From positions 1-20,645 of the forward strand of contig CAXKVV010002141.1 of NCBI GenBank assembly GCA_964058805.1: 20,645 nt of DNA. The letters run 5' to 3'. Below, piece after piece: positions 9,967-20,000 of this stretch. Source of the DNA: Schoenoplectus triqueter (Eukaryota > Streptophyta > Magnoliopsida > Poales > Cyperaceae). The notes beneath the pieces were generated by a model that was not told the origin of the DNA, searched no databases, and saw only the letters and a program-made list of their open reading frames with translations. The translations under genes were made by a program, and so were the position numbers. Every line of letters begins with the position of its first letter. The first letter of the stretch is position 1.

Positions 9967-10022
9967 AAAACGTTATTTTCTCTGCCCGCCTGCTGCCCAA
10001 ACAAAAGAGAGCAAAATAACCC

Positions 10023-10051
10023 AAAGGACGTGAGTTGAACTCACGTCCTTT
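10023..10051. repeat. 29-bp perfect palindrome, centre of element
   Basis: The arms aaaggacgtgagtt and aactcacgtccttt are complementary at all 14 positions around a single central g. It shares the gtgagtt/aactcac core with the palindromes in both arms but differs in its outer bases, so compensating changes have kept it symmetric. Confidence 0.9.
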
Positions 10052-10130
10052 AAGTTCACATATAGCATTTATATCATTTTTTTACTTTCGGTATTTTTGA
10101 AAGATAACAATCAGAGCACATCAACGTCTA

Positions 10131-10157
10131 AAGGGCATGAGTTCAACTCACGCCCTT
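10131..10157. repeat. 27-bp palindrome, right arm
   Basis: The arms aagggcatgagtt and aactcacgccctt pair at 12 of 13 positions around a central c. It mirrors the left-arm palindrome within the large inverted repeat. Confidence 0.85.
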
Positions 10158-10288
10158 ATTTAAGCCGTTTCTGAAAATAACTTTGCTCTAAAACCGATTC
10201 TGTAGATAACATTGATTATTAGGCTCTTTAAGTAAAAAGTCCACTTAATATGCCTTTGACTGGAGATGAATGCACGTTTCTGACCTTC

Positions 10289-10390
10289 GAAATTTTTACT
10301 TAAACAATTTTACTGTACAAGTCATCTGCAGGGATGATCTAAAAACAAACTTATTTTTATAAATGATCTAAACACGTGAGTTCAATCAAT
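10289..10390. repeat. Half copy of the foldback element
   Basis: From gaaatttttacttaaac the sequence follows the left arm of the preceding element: ctgcaggga for its ctacagaga, then gatctaaaaacaaacttatt and cacgtgagttcaa, ending just short of a full palindrome. The first Copia-related bases follow within about 20-30 bases, so the missing half was probably lost with the Copia insertion or its truncation. Flanking strings gaccggagaggaat (about 9820-9840) and gactggagatgaat (about 10258-10272) are also alike, hinting that a longer unit was duplicated. Confidence 0.5.
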
Positions 10391-10404
10391 GTCGAATTTT
10401 AGGA

Positions 10405-10655
10405 CTGAGAGATCGAAAAAATAATTGGTGAAGGAACACTTAAGAATGGATTGTATATTTTGAAATATCAAGAGAAGAAATGTGCCATGGTTAAAAATAA
10501 AGATCATGGACTTTGGCACAAAAGATTTGGACATCCGTCGAACAAAAATTTAAATATATTTTTTAATACTTCTTTAGATAATAATACTAGTTATGATATT
10601 TGTAGGATGACTAAACAAACTAAGTTACCTTTTAATTTATTAAGCAACAAATAGA
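10405..10655 (+). pseudogene. Copia GAG-pre-integrase (zinc-binding) remnant
   Basis: The frame reads EGTLKNGLYIL, then HGLWHKRFGHPSNKNL and later YDICRMTKQTKLPF. The H..H and C..C spacing fits the HHCC zinc-binding domain that precedes integrase in Copia polyproteins, although the second zinc cysteine pair is incomplete. It is the 5'-most recognisable part of this element; gag, protease and a 5' LTR are missing. The frame continues past a stop into the integrase core. Confidence 0.75.
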
Positions 10656-11350
10656 AAAACTTGTTTGAACTAGTACATTCTAATGTATGGGGGGCAACAA
10701 TAATTATTTCGTACAATGAATTTAAATACTTTATTATATTTATTATCATTTTTTAAGATTAAAAGATAAAAGTGTTTAATTACTTTCTAAAATTTATGAA
10801 TAGAATTGAAAACACAATACAATGAAAAAAATTAAAATCTTTCGATCAGATAATGAAATCGAATTTGTGAATAATAAATTTTCAAATTTATTTAAAGAAA
10901 AAACTATTCATAAAACAATTTGAATAAACACACCCGAACAAAATGGTATTTTAGAAAGAAAAAATAGATATTTATTAAAAAAAAATAAGAGCATTAATTT
11001 TCCAAAATAACATTTAAAAAATATATTGGTCTGATACTATTTTAAATGCTAATTATGTAATTACTAGATTACCTAACACCTCAATTGATAATAAAATTCC
11101 CTTGAAAATATTTTTTTAATAAAAAAATTATATAGATCATATAAAAAATTCTGGATGTGTATGTTTCGTTAAAATAAAAAAGAAGATAAACTAGATACAA
11201 ATTTTATAAAAATTATTTTTTAAGATATTCTTTGAAAAGAAAAGGGTGTAAGTGTTATGATTCTATTAATAAAAAATTCTATATATCTAGAAATATAATA
11301 TTTATTGAAAATAAATCATATTTTAAAAATGATAGTGAAATAAAAATTCA
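10656..11350 (+). pseudogene. Copia integrase core remnant
   Basis: Blocks in order are NLFELVHSNVWGA (from about 10660), FRSDNEIEFVN (about 10842-10875), and TPEQNGILERKNRYLLK (about 10930-10980). These are the three catalytic regions of retroviral-type integrase. The first acidic residue (normally Asp in HSDVWG-type motifs) is asparagine; the second Asp and the Glu are kept. Stops and shifts interrupt the frame, so the protein is dead. Weak downstream similarity (FIENKSYFKND near 11310) fits the region between integrase and RT. Confidence 0.75.
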
Positions 11351-11679
11351 ATGAAACCCTTATACCATCGATCAAGCCGAGCTAATTTTACCCCAATTAT
11401 ATGGTTTCAATATTATGGAAAATAGAAAATTTAGAATTGATGATCATGAGGATGAATCAATAAATTAAGAAGAGAGGGAGGTAAGTCAAGATAATTATAA
11501 TAATGAGAGGGAAATGAACTAAGAAGATCATCGAGAGCACCTCAACGATCCACTCGACTTAAAAAAATTTGTCACATATAAGGTATAATAACTTATTCAA
11601 AATTTTATTTCTTATAAAAATATCTCAACTCAACATGTATCGTTTCTAACATCCATTATCAAAGAACAAGAACCTTATA

Positions 11680-12500
11680 TATATCATGAAGCCATTAAAA
11701 AACCCATATAGTGCAAAAACTATGAGAGAAAAATTGAATGCCCTAGAAAAAAATAATACTTGAGAAATTATAAAATTACCCTAAGGAAAATAACTGATCG
11801 GGTGTAAATGGATGTATAAAATCAAATACCATAGCAATGGCTCCATAGAGCGATATAAGGTGAGATTAGTTGTAAAGAGATATATACAAAACCTACGGGA
11901 TAGATTACCAAAAAAGTATTTACACACATAGCCAAAATAAATATCGTTAGAATATTATTATCTATTACGGTAAATCAAGATTTGACCCTATACCAAATGT
12001 ATGTTAGAAATATATATTTCTTCAAGGAACGCTCGAGGAATAAATATATATGATTTTGCCATCCGGCCAGGAGAAGAAGCAAGATACAACTTTGGCGTGT
12101 AAGTTAATAAAATCGATTATGGTTTGAAACAATCTCCATGGACATGGTATGAAAAATTTAACTATCATTTGATTTCTTATAATTTTAAAATTAGTAATAC
12201 TGACCTCTCTTTATTTATTAAGCTCAATCATACATATATATAACTGTCATTTTAGTTTATGCAGATGATATTATAATTATCGAAAATAATGAAGGGAGCA
12301 TAAGACAAATCAAAATACAATTAAAGGACCAATTCAATATTAAGGATCTTGGTCATTTGAGATACTTTTTAGGTATTGAAATAGCCTATTCGAAAGAAAA
12401 TTTATTTCTTTCACAATGTAAATATGTACTTGATTTACTAAGGAAAACTGAGAAATTAGGTTGTAAACCATTATCAACCCCTATTGTATAGTAAAAAAAT
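11680..12500 (+). pseudogene. Copia reverse transcriptase remnant
   Basis: Blocks in order are EPYIYHEAIKKP (about 11670), IGCKWMYKIKYHSNGSIERY (about 11797-11858), KIDYGLKQSPWTWYEKFNYH (about 12110-12170), VILVYADDIII (about 12245-12280), and KDLGHLRYFLGIEIAYSKEN (about 12342-12402). The last block stays open through CKPLSTPIV to a stop near 12490. The YADD form replaces the more usual Copia YVDD but keeps both catalytic aspartates. Stops and frameshifts in the first half make it a pseudogene. Confidence 0.85.
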
Positions 12501-13235
12501 GAACATCTAAGAGAAAACACTATTAGAAAATATAAATCATTATCAAAGACTTGTAGGGAAATTAATCTATCTTATCGTAACATGATCAGACCTTACATTT
12601 ACTGTTAGTCAAGTAAGTCAATTCATGCATGCCCATAAATCATGTCATTTAGAAGCAATTGATAAAATTTTAAGATATTTAAAGAGAACACCCGGAAAGA
12701 GAATAATTATGTAAAATAATAAATTTAATGAACTTGTGGCTATATCGATGTAGATTAGGTTTTTATAGAAAATTTATGATTAGCTATTGCACAGTTGTAG
12801 CTGAGAATATAGTCACATGAAAGAATAAAAAAATAAAATATCTTATAAAGATCAAGCGAGGAAATAAAGTATCGAGCTACTCTTATAAAAATCAAGCGAG
12901 GAAATCAAGTATCGAGCTATGACATCAAGAACAAGTGAATTAGTGTGGATAAACAATTGCTAACAATTTTAATATCACAATTCATCTGCCAATTAAAATA
13001 TATTGTGATAATCAAGCGATGCACCATATAGCCTCCAATCCAGTGTTTCACGAGTGAACAAAGCATATAGAAGTGAATTGTCACTTCATTCGAGAGAAGA
13101 TAAAAAACGGAGAAATAGACACACTGTTTGAGCGAAGCAAAGATCAATTAGCGGATATATTCACAAAGGGATTAGAGCCTACTCCTTTTGAAGTTAATAC
13201 GAGTAAGTTATGATTAATAGATATTTATAATTCAA
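12501..13235 (+). pseudogene. Copia RNase H and C-terminal remnant
   Basis: SQVSQFMHAHKSCHLEAIDK and KILRYLKRTP (about 12610-12695) match the connection region, and the end reads MTSRTSELVW, IYCDNQAMHHIASNPVFHE, HFIREKIKNGEIDTLFERSK and DQLADIFTKGLEPTPFE (12919-13190), typical of Copia RNase H and the polyprotein end. A 40-bp tandem duplication (12841-12920) repeats the segment encoding SSEEIKYRA and breaks the frame. The end of the domain is much better kept than its start. Confidence 0.85.
12841..12920 (+). repeat. 40-bp tandem duplication in RNase H region
   Basis: The segments 12841-12880 and 12881-12920 align end to end; each starts tcttataaa and contains atcaagcgaggaaat and agtatcgagcta. 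They differ at only a few positions. Forty is not a multiple of three, so the duplication by itself shifts the frame. Confidence 0.9.
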
Positions 13236-13238
13236 ATT

Positions 13239-13248
13239 TGAGGGGGAT
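13239..13248 (+). promoter_or_regulatory. Copia polypurine tract
   Basis: A tgaggggga-type run directly precedes the ttgtta start of the LTR, the usual plus-strand primer site of LTR elements. Confidence 0.65.
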
Positions 13249-13452
13249 TGTTAAATTATAGAAATGTATTTAGAATATTAAAATTATGGGCCTCAGATAA
13301 TTCATCGCATGCCCATATTAGAAAATAAGCCAGATTGGTTAAGAGCCGTTAAAATATTGTTACAGTGTACCGTTGATACACATTGTATATATCTTATGTA
13401 TCGAGTATAAAAAGATTGATCAAAATATGCAATACGTCTCATATTTTCTACA
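13249..13452 (+). repeat. 3' LTR of the second Copia element
   Basis: The LTR starts tgttaaatt right after the polypurine tract. A TATA box (gtataaaaa, 13405-13413) lies about 155 bases in. I place the end at ttttctaca on the basis of the required CA end and the distance from the TATA box. There is no second copy of the LTR in the window to confirm the end, so it could be off by tens of bases. Confidence 0.5.
13405..13413 (+). promoter_or_regulatory. TATA box in LTR
   Basis: gtataaaaa is the likely U3 core promoter of the Copia LTR. It faces the antiporter gene from its 3' side, so any transcript would be antisense to it. Confidence 0.4.
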
Positions 13453-14095
13453 GATGCCCAAGTCTTCAACTATCTTGTTACTAGAGCTAAAGGATGTGAG
13501 TTGCTTCTATGTCTATTGCAAATTTCATGAAAGAAATTCGGGTACGAATGAGAATACGGATTTCAATGAGTACCATGTATCACGTTGTTTGTGTGTATTG
13601 AACTTGTGATTGTATGTTGACGCTGTCTCTGAGGTGAATTGTGTTTTTCTTCTAGTCGTACTAAATACAATTATGCAAATTAGAGCTCACGTAAACCCCA
13701 TGTAAAATAGTGTTTCTCATTTCCCTACACGTCTTTAGTTATTAAAAAGAAACTAATTTTAATTTTAGAGTCATAACACAAGAACCAATCCAGATATCAC
13801 TTATACTATCCTTCAAAATTTACCTATATAGCAGCTTGTTGGAGACAAATCGGGACATAATTGCAAATCTCTGTACTGACAATTAATAATGTGTACTTCT
13901 TACAGGATACAGAACAGAGGTACTGCACAGATGAGTAGATTTCCAAAAGCTTTGTAGAAACAAAATATGAGCATTCATCTACTAAAACTACAAAGGTGGA
14001 AAAAAAAAACATTCCAAACAAGAAACCTTCTCTTGCCATTTTTTCTCAGCCAAAATCCTAACTAAACAATAAACATAAACCCAAACAAGATATTT
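13453..14095. other. Downstream flank and probable 3' UTR of the CHX gene
   Basis: No coding frame with known motifs is present. On the minus strand this is the sequence directly after the CHX stop codon, so the part next to 14095 is expected to be 3' untranslated region. I did not find an exact AATAAA on the minus strand and cannot place the cleavage site. Confidence 0.5.
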
Positions 14096-17000
14096 TCATA
14101 TGTGACCAGGAGGGATTAGATACTCGTCTGATCCATCCCTGATCGTCGATACAGCTGCAACGTCACCCACGGCATTTTCTGGCAGCTCAATGGCGGTTGC
14201 ATCAGAGCCAATCCAGACGTGTTGCTGCACAACCATGATCGACACCTCTCCATCCTGTTGTGCCAGCATGTCACCCAGAACACCCAGCTCCGTGCACTCG
14301 CTCCACTCAGCTAGGCCACTCGTCAGCGGGGACTGCTCCTGCCGCTTCCTCCTCCCGACTAATACCAAGTCATACTTCTCGCTCATTGAGCTTGTTCAAG
14401 TAAACAGGACAAACAATTACATACTACACTTGCTTCTGCATTAAGGATTTTAGGCGCATTGATTGTTTTCATGTGATGGCTATAGCCACAAGAGGATTCA
14501 GTTCAAATTATTTTTCATGTTCTCTGTTTTACCTTTTTATCCTTTTAATGGGTCTGTATGATAATTGACACAACATGGGGGTATTAAGGTGGATGTAATA
14601 AATGAAATTTTCTATAAATCAATTTGAAGTTTGAAAAATATACAAAAAGAACTGGTCAGATTATAATTGTGGCACTCATTTCAAACCAATTCCGTCTCAT
14701 TAAAATTTTATTTTGCTTAACGGTGTTGGGACTTGTATAGAAAACTATCATATAATACCGAATGAACAAATCAAATTAACATATCATCACTATGAGAAGA
14801 GGGTTAAGAACAAATTGTAATTTATAAGACTTTAAACTAACAAATAAAACATATCATCGTATCAAACCTGACAATAGCAGATGTCCCCTCTCCATCATCA
14901 ACAAATTTCTCCATGAACATGGCACGATCATTGCTAGCATGCTGCTTCTTCACTTCCTCTATGAAACGCTCATCCTGCAGGTCCCGTCTGTTTTTGTCAT
15001 TATCCGAGCAGAGGAGAATACGTATCACAGTGAACTGTGTGTTGCGGGCCAAGCCCATGCGAGACCCAACAGCCAGCGCGTCACGGTCATCAGGCCCACC
15101 GAGGAAGTAGACCCCAATGCGCTGGAAGAGGCTGCTGGTGTGTGCATATGTGGAGCCTGCCGGGACTGAGCGATCAACTATGATGGCGACAGAGCATGGT
15201 GCAAATTCCATCACCATTCGGTTCACCATCTGAATTGACTGCTTCGAAGCCTCCCTAGTGTATGTAAGCCATGACTTAATTAGTGCTGCTAGAAAATTAA
15301 AAAAAAAAAACTTCAATACTTTTGAGGCATGCCTTGTCTGGATTTGCACAGTTTGGTAAAGTAGCTCGTGTATCACATTCTCCACAAGTAAACCTTAATT
15401 ATTAAATTTACCTACCTCTATAAATAAATTTACTGTATTCTACCTTATTGCTGTGATCATAAAAACCAGAACACAACTATATTAGTATATTTCCTATAAG
15501 CAAGTCTTTTCATTTCAGGGGCATATACCATCTTCTTTTGATACTGTTATCTGTTAATAATTAATTCCAAGTGCATATGTTGACAAAATATCAAAAATGT
15601 CTATCTGTTGTAGCATGTCAATGGGACCTTTGCATCTTAGCTACTGACCAAAATATGACTTCTGATACCTGGTTCCATCTGATTGTTTATGAAATGGCAA
15701 AACAATAAGACGGGACTTGCAGGTAAGTGCAAGAGAGCAGATGTCGTTATGCATGGTGCTGTATGGGCATGAGGACACAAAGGGTTGGATCGAAAGTGAC
15801 CCTGATTCGTAACTGCTGTTCTGCTCAAAGTATCGGAATGCGTTGACAATCCTGTCAGCAGCATTCATGGTACCACGGCCACAACGCCGCTTGTATGTGC
15901 GAAGATATGAGGAGGCGCAACCAGACAAATCTGATAAATGGAGTACAGTAAGTGCAATTGGGTTGGCAGGGTTAGGACTCGTAGCCTCGAGCAGATCAAG
16001 GATGGGGGCCACATGTTCTTCAGTATGCATACAGGCTAGCATCCGAAATGCTGTGTGGCGCTTTGCATGTTCTACTGTGCGTCGCTTTGGGGCCACTATG
16101 TGAGCAGATGGGTTGTAGAGGCACTTGATGAGCAGTGTCGTCACGCCAGTGACTATCATCACCGAGAGAATTAAAACTGAGAAGTGCTGTGATGTTGCTT
16201 TCTGCAATTATGTAATAAATGACTTCCAATGGTATTTACATACACATAGAAAATGGAACAGATAATAATATGAATAACTGAAACCTATATTAGTAACTAA
16301 GTTACTTATCCTAATTTTAATCCTTAACCAGTCCGGCCATGGTAGACTAGACCCCTAAAATTTTGATATGTGCATTTTGTTCCTCAAATTTTTTTTCTCA
16401 AAGGCCCTGTTTTCTGGTTAAAGTACAACATAATGAACGTTGCCACGAAGAAATCATCAAAGATGAAGGGACCATTGTCACTTTGTAATGCATTTGTATC
16501 TTGGGTGGGGATCTTTTGACAACTATTTAGTTTGACAATCTTGACAACCAACTTTATATAGATTCATAGAAAATCTTAAAAATAGAAAAATAAAAACTTT
16601 ATCAACATAATTTTAAGCTTATGGATTGATTGTGTTTCAATTTGGTGCAATTTAAGCGTCATTTGACATTTCATCAAATGTCATCAAAACTATACAACAA
16701 CAACAACAAAACATTTAATCTCAAATAAATTGGGGTAGACTAGAAATGAAACCCAATCGGAAATCATAAGATCAAAGATCTCAAATAACAGTGATAATAA
16801 TGAATATGATGAAAAAAATAAAAAATAAATAAATAATAAATAAATAAATAATAAATAAATAAATAATAATAATAACAATAAATAAATAAAGATGATAATG
16901 ATGATGATAATATGATAATAATGATGATGATAATATGCTAATAATAATTGAATAATAACAACTATAATAATACAATAAACCTCTATTATAAAATTTATTT

Positions 17001-20000
17001 CTAAATCCTAAAATTCTATTTTAAAAACCTAATTCTAAATTCTAAATCCTAAAATCCTAAAATCTTATTTCTAAATTCAAAATCCTAAAAATCTAAGAAC
17101 CCGAATTCTATAACTCTACTATTAGACTCTAAATCATGGTTCAGATACATGAATCGCCATCTTCCAAGCACTCATATTTAAAGCAAGCTATTTGGATATA
17201 TTTCATTCATTCAAATCTCTTTTTATTGTTTCCTCCCATGTCAGTCTTGATCGACCTCTTCCTCTTCTTATATTTTCAGGACGACTTAGAATACCGCTGC
17301 GTATTGGTGCTTCAGGAGGCCTTCGTTGGATATGACCAAACCATCGCAAATGATGTTGGACTAGCTTCTCTTGAATTGGTGCTACCCCAAGTTTGCCTCT
17401 AATATCATCATTTCTGATTTGATCTTTCCTTGTGTGATCACATATCCAACGCAGCATTCGCATTTCAGCTACACTCATCTTTTGGACGTGTTGTCCTTTT
17501 GTAGCCCAACAACATTCTGTGTCATACATCATCGTGAATCTAATTGCCGTCATGTAGAACTTGTCTTTTAGTTTGTTTGGGACCTTCTTGTCACAAAGAA
17601 CACCATATGTTTGTCTCCATTTTACCCATCCAGCTCTTATTCTATGACTAACATTTTTATCGATCTCTCTGTCATTCTGCAACATCAATTCTAAATACCG
17701 AAATGTGTCATTCATGGGTAGTATTCGTCCATCCAAACTAACATCTCCGTCATCTGAGTTTCCCCGCTAAACTGACACCCCATATATTTGATTTTGGTCC
17801 TACTAAGTCTAAAACCTTTTGATTCTAAAGTTTGTATTCACAACTCTAGTTTCTGATTGACTCCAATTCTGCTCTCATCAATCAGCACTACATCATCAGC
17901 AAAGAGCATACACCAAGGAATATCTCCTTGTATGTCCTTTGTGATCTCGTCCATCACTAAGGTGAAAATATATGGACTCAATGCTGACCCTTGATGTAAT
18001 CCTATCTTAATAGGAAATGTATCGGACTCACTGTCACATGCTCTGTCACAAGTCACAATATTTGTGTACATATCTTTAATAAGGGTAACGTACTTTGTTG
18101 GGACTAGTTTCCTTTCGAGCGCCCACCACATGATATTTCTCGGTATTTTATTATACGTTTTCTCTAAATCAATAAATATCATATGTAGGTCATTCTTCTG
18201 TTCCCGATGTCTCTCCAAAACTTGTCTTGTCAAGAAAATCGCCTCCATAGTGGACCCCCCAGGCATAAAACCAAACTAATTTTTAGAGACAGTTGTCAGT
18301 TTTTTTAAACGGTGCTCAATCACTCTCTCCCAAAGTTTCATGATATGACTCATGAGCTTAATTCCTTTGTAATTAGTACAACTTTGAATATCTCCTTTAA
18401 TCTTGAAGATTGATACTAATATACTTTTTCTCCACTCATCAGGCATCTTATTGGACCGAAAAATGGTATAAAATAGTTTAGTGAGCCACACTATTGCTAT
18501 ATCTCCAAGACAACTCCATATCTCAATCGGGATATCATATGGTCCTAACACCTTACCTATTTTTATCTTTTTTAAAGTTTCTTTCACATCAGACTCTTGA
18601 ATTCTCCAAACAAATCGTCTATTGGTGTCAATTGAGTCGTCCAACTCGATCGTAGTTTTCTCACTCTCGTCGTTGAATTTCTTGTCATCAAAACTATATG
18701 CTTGTAAATTTGATGAACTTATATAATTTTATAAATTTAATGGTGTTTGATAGAATATCAATGATACTCAAATTACATCAAATTTGAAACACAATAAATT
18801 CTAAGTTTAAGAATAGGCTTGTAAAATTTTTTTCTCTATTTTTAAGATTTTGTATGAAATTATTTTAAATTGTTGTCAAGGGATCTCCACCTTGTATCTA
18901 ATATGATCTACTATGACTTTTAATCTACATACAGTAAATAAAATGAAAAGTATAACAATCCTAAGTTACCATGATTCAGTGGCCTCCCTATATTGCAGCA
19001 ATACACATGGACAACAAGAAAAAGAGCGGTAAAAAAGAAAATTATGTAAGTTCTTTGCCAGAAAGTTATCAACACAGAACCTGAGAATCTCCCCAATTGT
19101 TGATGAAAGCAATCTCAATGACTCCTCTGATATTTAACATGAGCCCAAGACAGAATGCATCTCGGATAGGCATCCTGTAGAACAAACCAGCTACCATGGA
19201 CCCAACCAATTTCCCCGCAAAACATACCACTGCTATTAGCTCAAGCACACTCCACCTGTCATGTTATATGACTATTATGTTCTTCAACCGTTCAATAATA
19301 AAATATTTTACTTCTATATTACTGGTACAGTATCAGTTAATTAGGTACATTACAATTATAAGGTTAAAACTATGTTTGTACTGGCAGACTACAAAGGCCA
19401 TCATGCACTAGCTGCTGGTGCATTACAAATATTGGGACCTTGTGAGATATGACAACACACCTGCTTGCATGGTCAAGCTCCTTCAAATCAGTCCTATACC
19501 CAGCCAAAACAACATAAACGGGTAAAAACATGGTGGTAAAGAATGAGTCCAGGTGCTCAGTCAATGTTGTTCCAAGTGGCATGCCACCTGGAAGAAACAG
19601 ACCCAGCAAAACTGGGCCCAACATGTACTTGAACCCAAGCACCTCAGTCGTCAGTGCAGATAGCAGTGCAACGATCATCAGCCCTACAAAGTACCTAAAT
19701 CAAAACTGAACAAAATTAGAACAAAGCAACCATTCCTTTTCTTATCCTTTTTATTTTCTGATGTAAATAAGTACATGGAGAGAGAAAGAGAGTTGAGGCA
19801 GTGGATGTTACCCCTCTCCAACAAGCTCCCCGGACAACGTCTTTTTCTGGGTGATCCACACAACTATTGGGCGTATGACTACAAACAATACAACCACAAA
19901 TGCGATAAATGATGCAACAATCTCCAGCGCAGCTGCTGGGCTCTTTGCCCTGGCAAAGAGGATGCCCGCAAAAAATAGGATCTGTTGACATATACAAGAT

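Larger units (their letters stand above)
9855..10242. mobile_element. Foldback MITE carrying three palindromes
   Basis: The element starts ggattttttacttaaa (9855-9870) and its right end read on the other strand is ggactttttacttaaa, 15 of 16 matching. Flanks repeat acttaata at 9847-9854 and 10243-10250, an 8-bp target-site duplication. The arms pair for about 110 bases, sharing ctacaga, agagcaaa and cggcctaa/cggcttaa blocks, and each arm ends internally in a short palindrome. A third, perfect palindrome lies in the unpaired centre. There is no open frame. The duplication length suggests a hAT-like element, but the ends alone do not settle this. Confidence 0.65.
16695..18682 (-). mobile_element. 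5'-truncated RTE-type LINE
   Basis: The element is bounded by an exact 16-bp target-site duplication, tgtcatcaaaactata, at 16679-16694 and 18683-18698. Read on the minus strand it starts inside the pol frame and ends with a TTG-repeat tail ((TTG)n, 16695-16712), the known 3' end of plant RTE LINEs. At about 1.99 kb it holds the reverse transcriptase and C-terminal part; the endonuclease half was never copied in. It lies in the same orientation as the host CHX gene. Confidence 0.88.
16502..18891. mobile_element. MITE family A, copy 2, interrupted by a LINE
   Basis: The two halves (16502-16694 and 18699-18891) are about 193 bases each and form an inverted repeat: ggtggggatcttttgacaac on the left against ggtggagatcccttgacaac read from the right. 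ttgtatct flanks both ends (16494-16501 and 18892-18899), an 8-bp target-site duplication. Inner strings (atggattgattgtg, catttgacatttcatcaaa) match copy 1 at 7973-8326. The split is caused by the LINE, so the MITE was in the intron first. Confidence 0.75.
16202..19080 (-). other. Large CHX intron (2879 bp) with nested elements
   Basis: The donor is gttctgtg after gattctcag and the acceptor is ataattgcag. Splicing joins INNWGDSQ to KATSQHFSVLILS in phase 0. Almost all of its length is inserted DNA: a MITE at 16502-18891 that is itself split by a LINE at 16695-18682. Without both it would be roughly 490 bases, like the other introns of this gene. Confidence 0.85.

Noticed and set aside
9940..10157. 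Palindromes as tRNA T-arms or a CRISPR-like array
   Set aside because: The ttcaa core resembles a T-loop, but no acceptor, D or anticodon arms are nearby, spacings (84 and 107 bases) are unequal, and the setting is a plant foldback element.
12917..13147. 76-codon minus-strand frame
   Set aside because: Antisense to the well-kept end of the Copia polyprotein.
14190..16103. Plus-strand frames at 14190-14444, 14913-15169 and 15843-16103
   Set aside because: All are antisense shadows of CHX exons.
16690..16975. Two Leu/Ile/Tyr-rich minus-strand frames
   Set aside because: Translations of the AAT/AAAT microsatellite.
17001..17096. cctaaa-like repeats suggesting an interstitial telomere
   Set aside because: The unit is irregular (ccta followed by three to four a and variable t) and is not the plant cccTAAA heptamer; it fits AT-rich LINE 3' UTR better.
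19716..19997. Cys-rich 93-codon minus-strand frame
   Set aside because: It overlaps a CHX exon in the wrong frame; the antiporter frame with LFVVIRPIVVW is the one that splices correctly on both sides.
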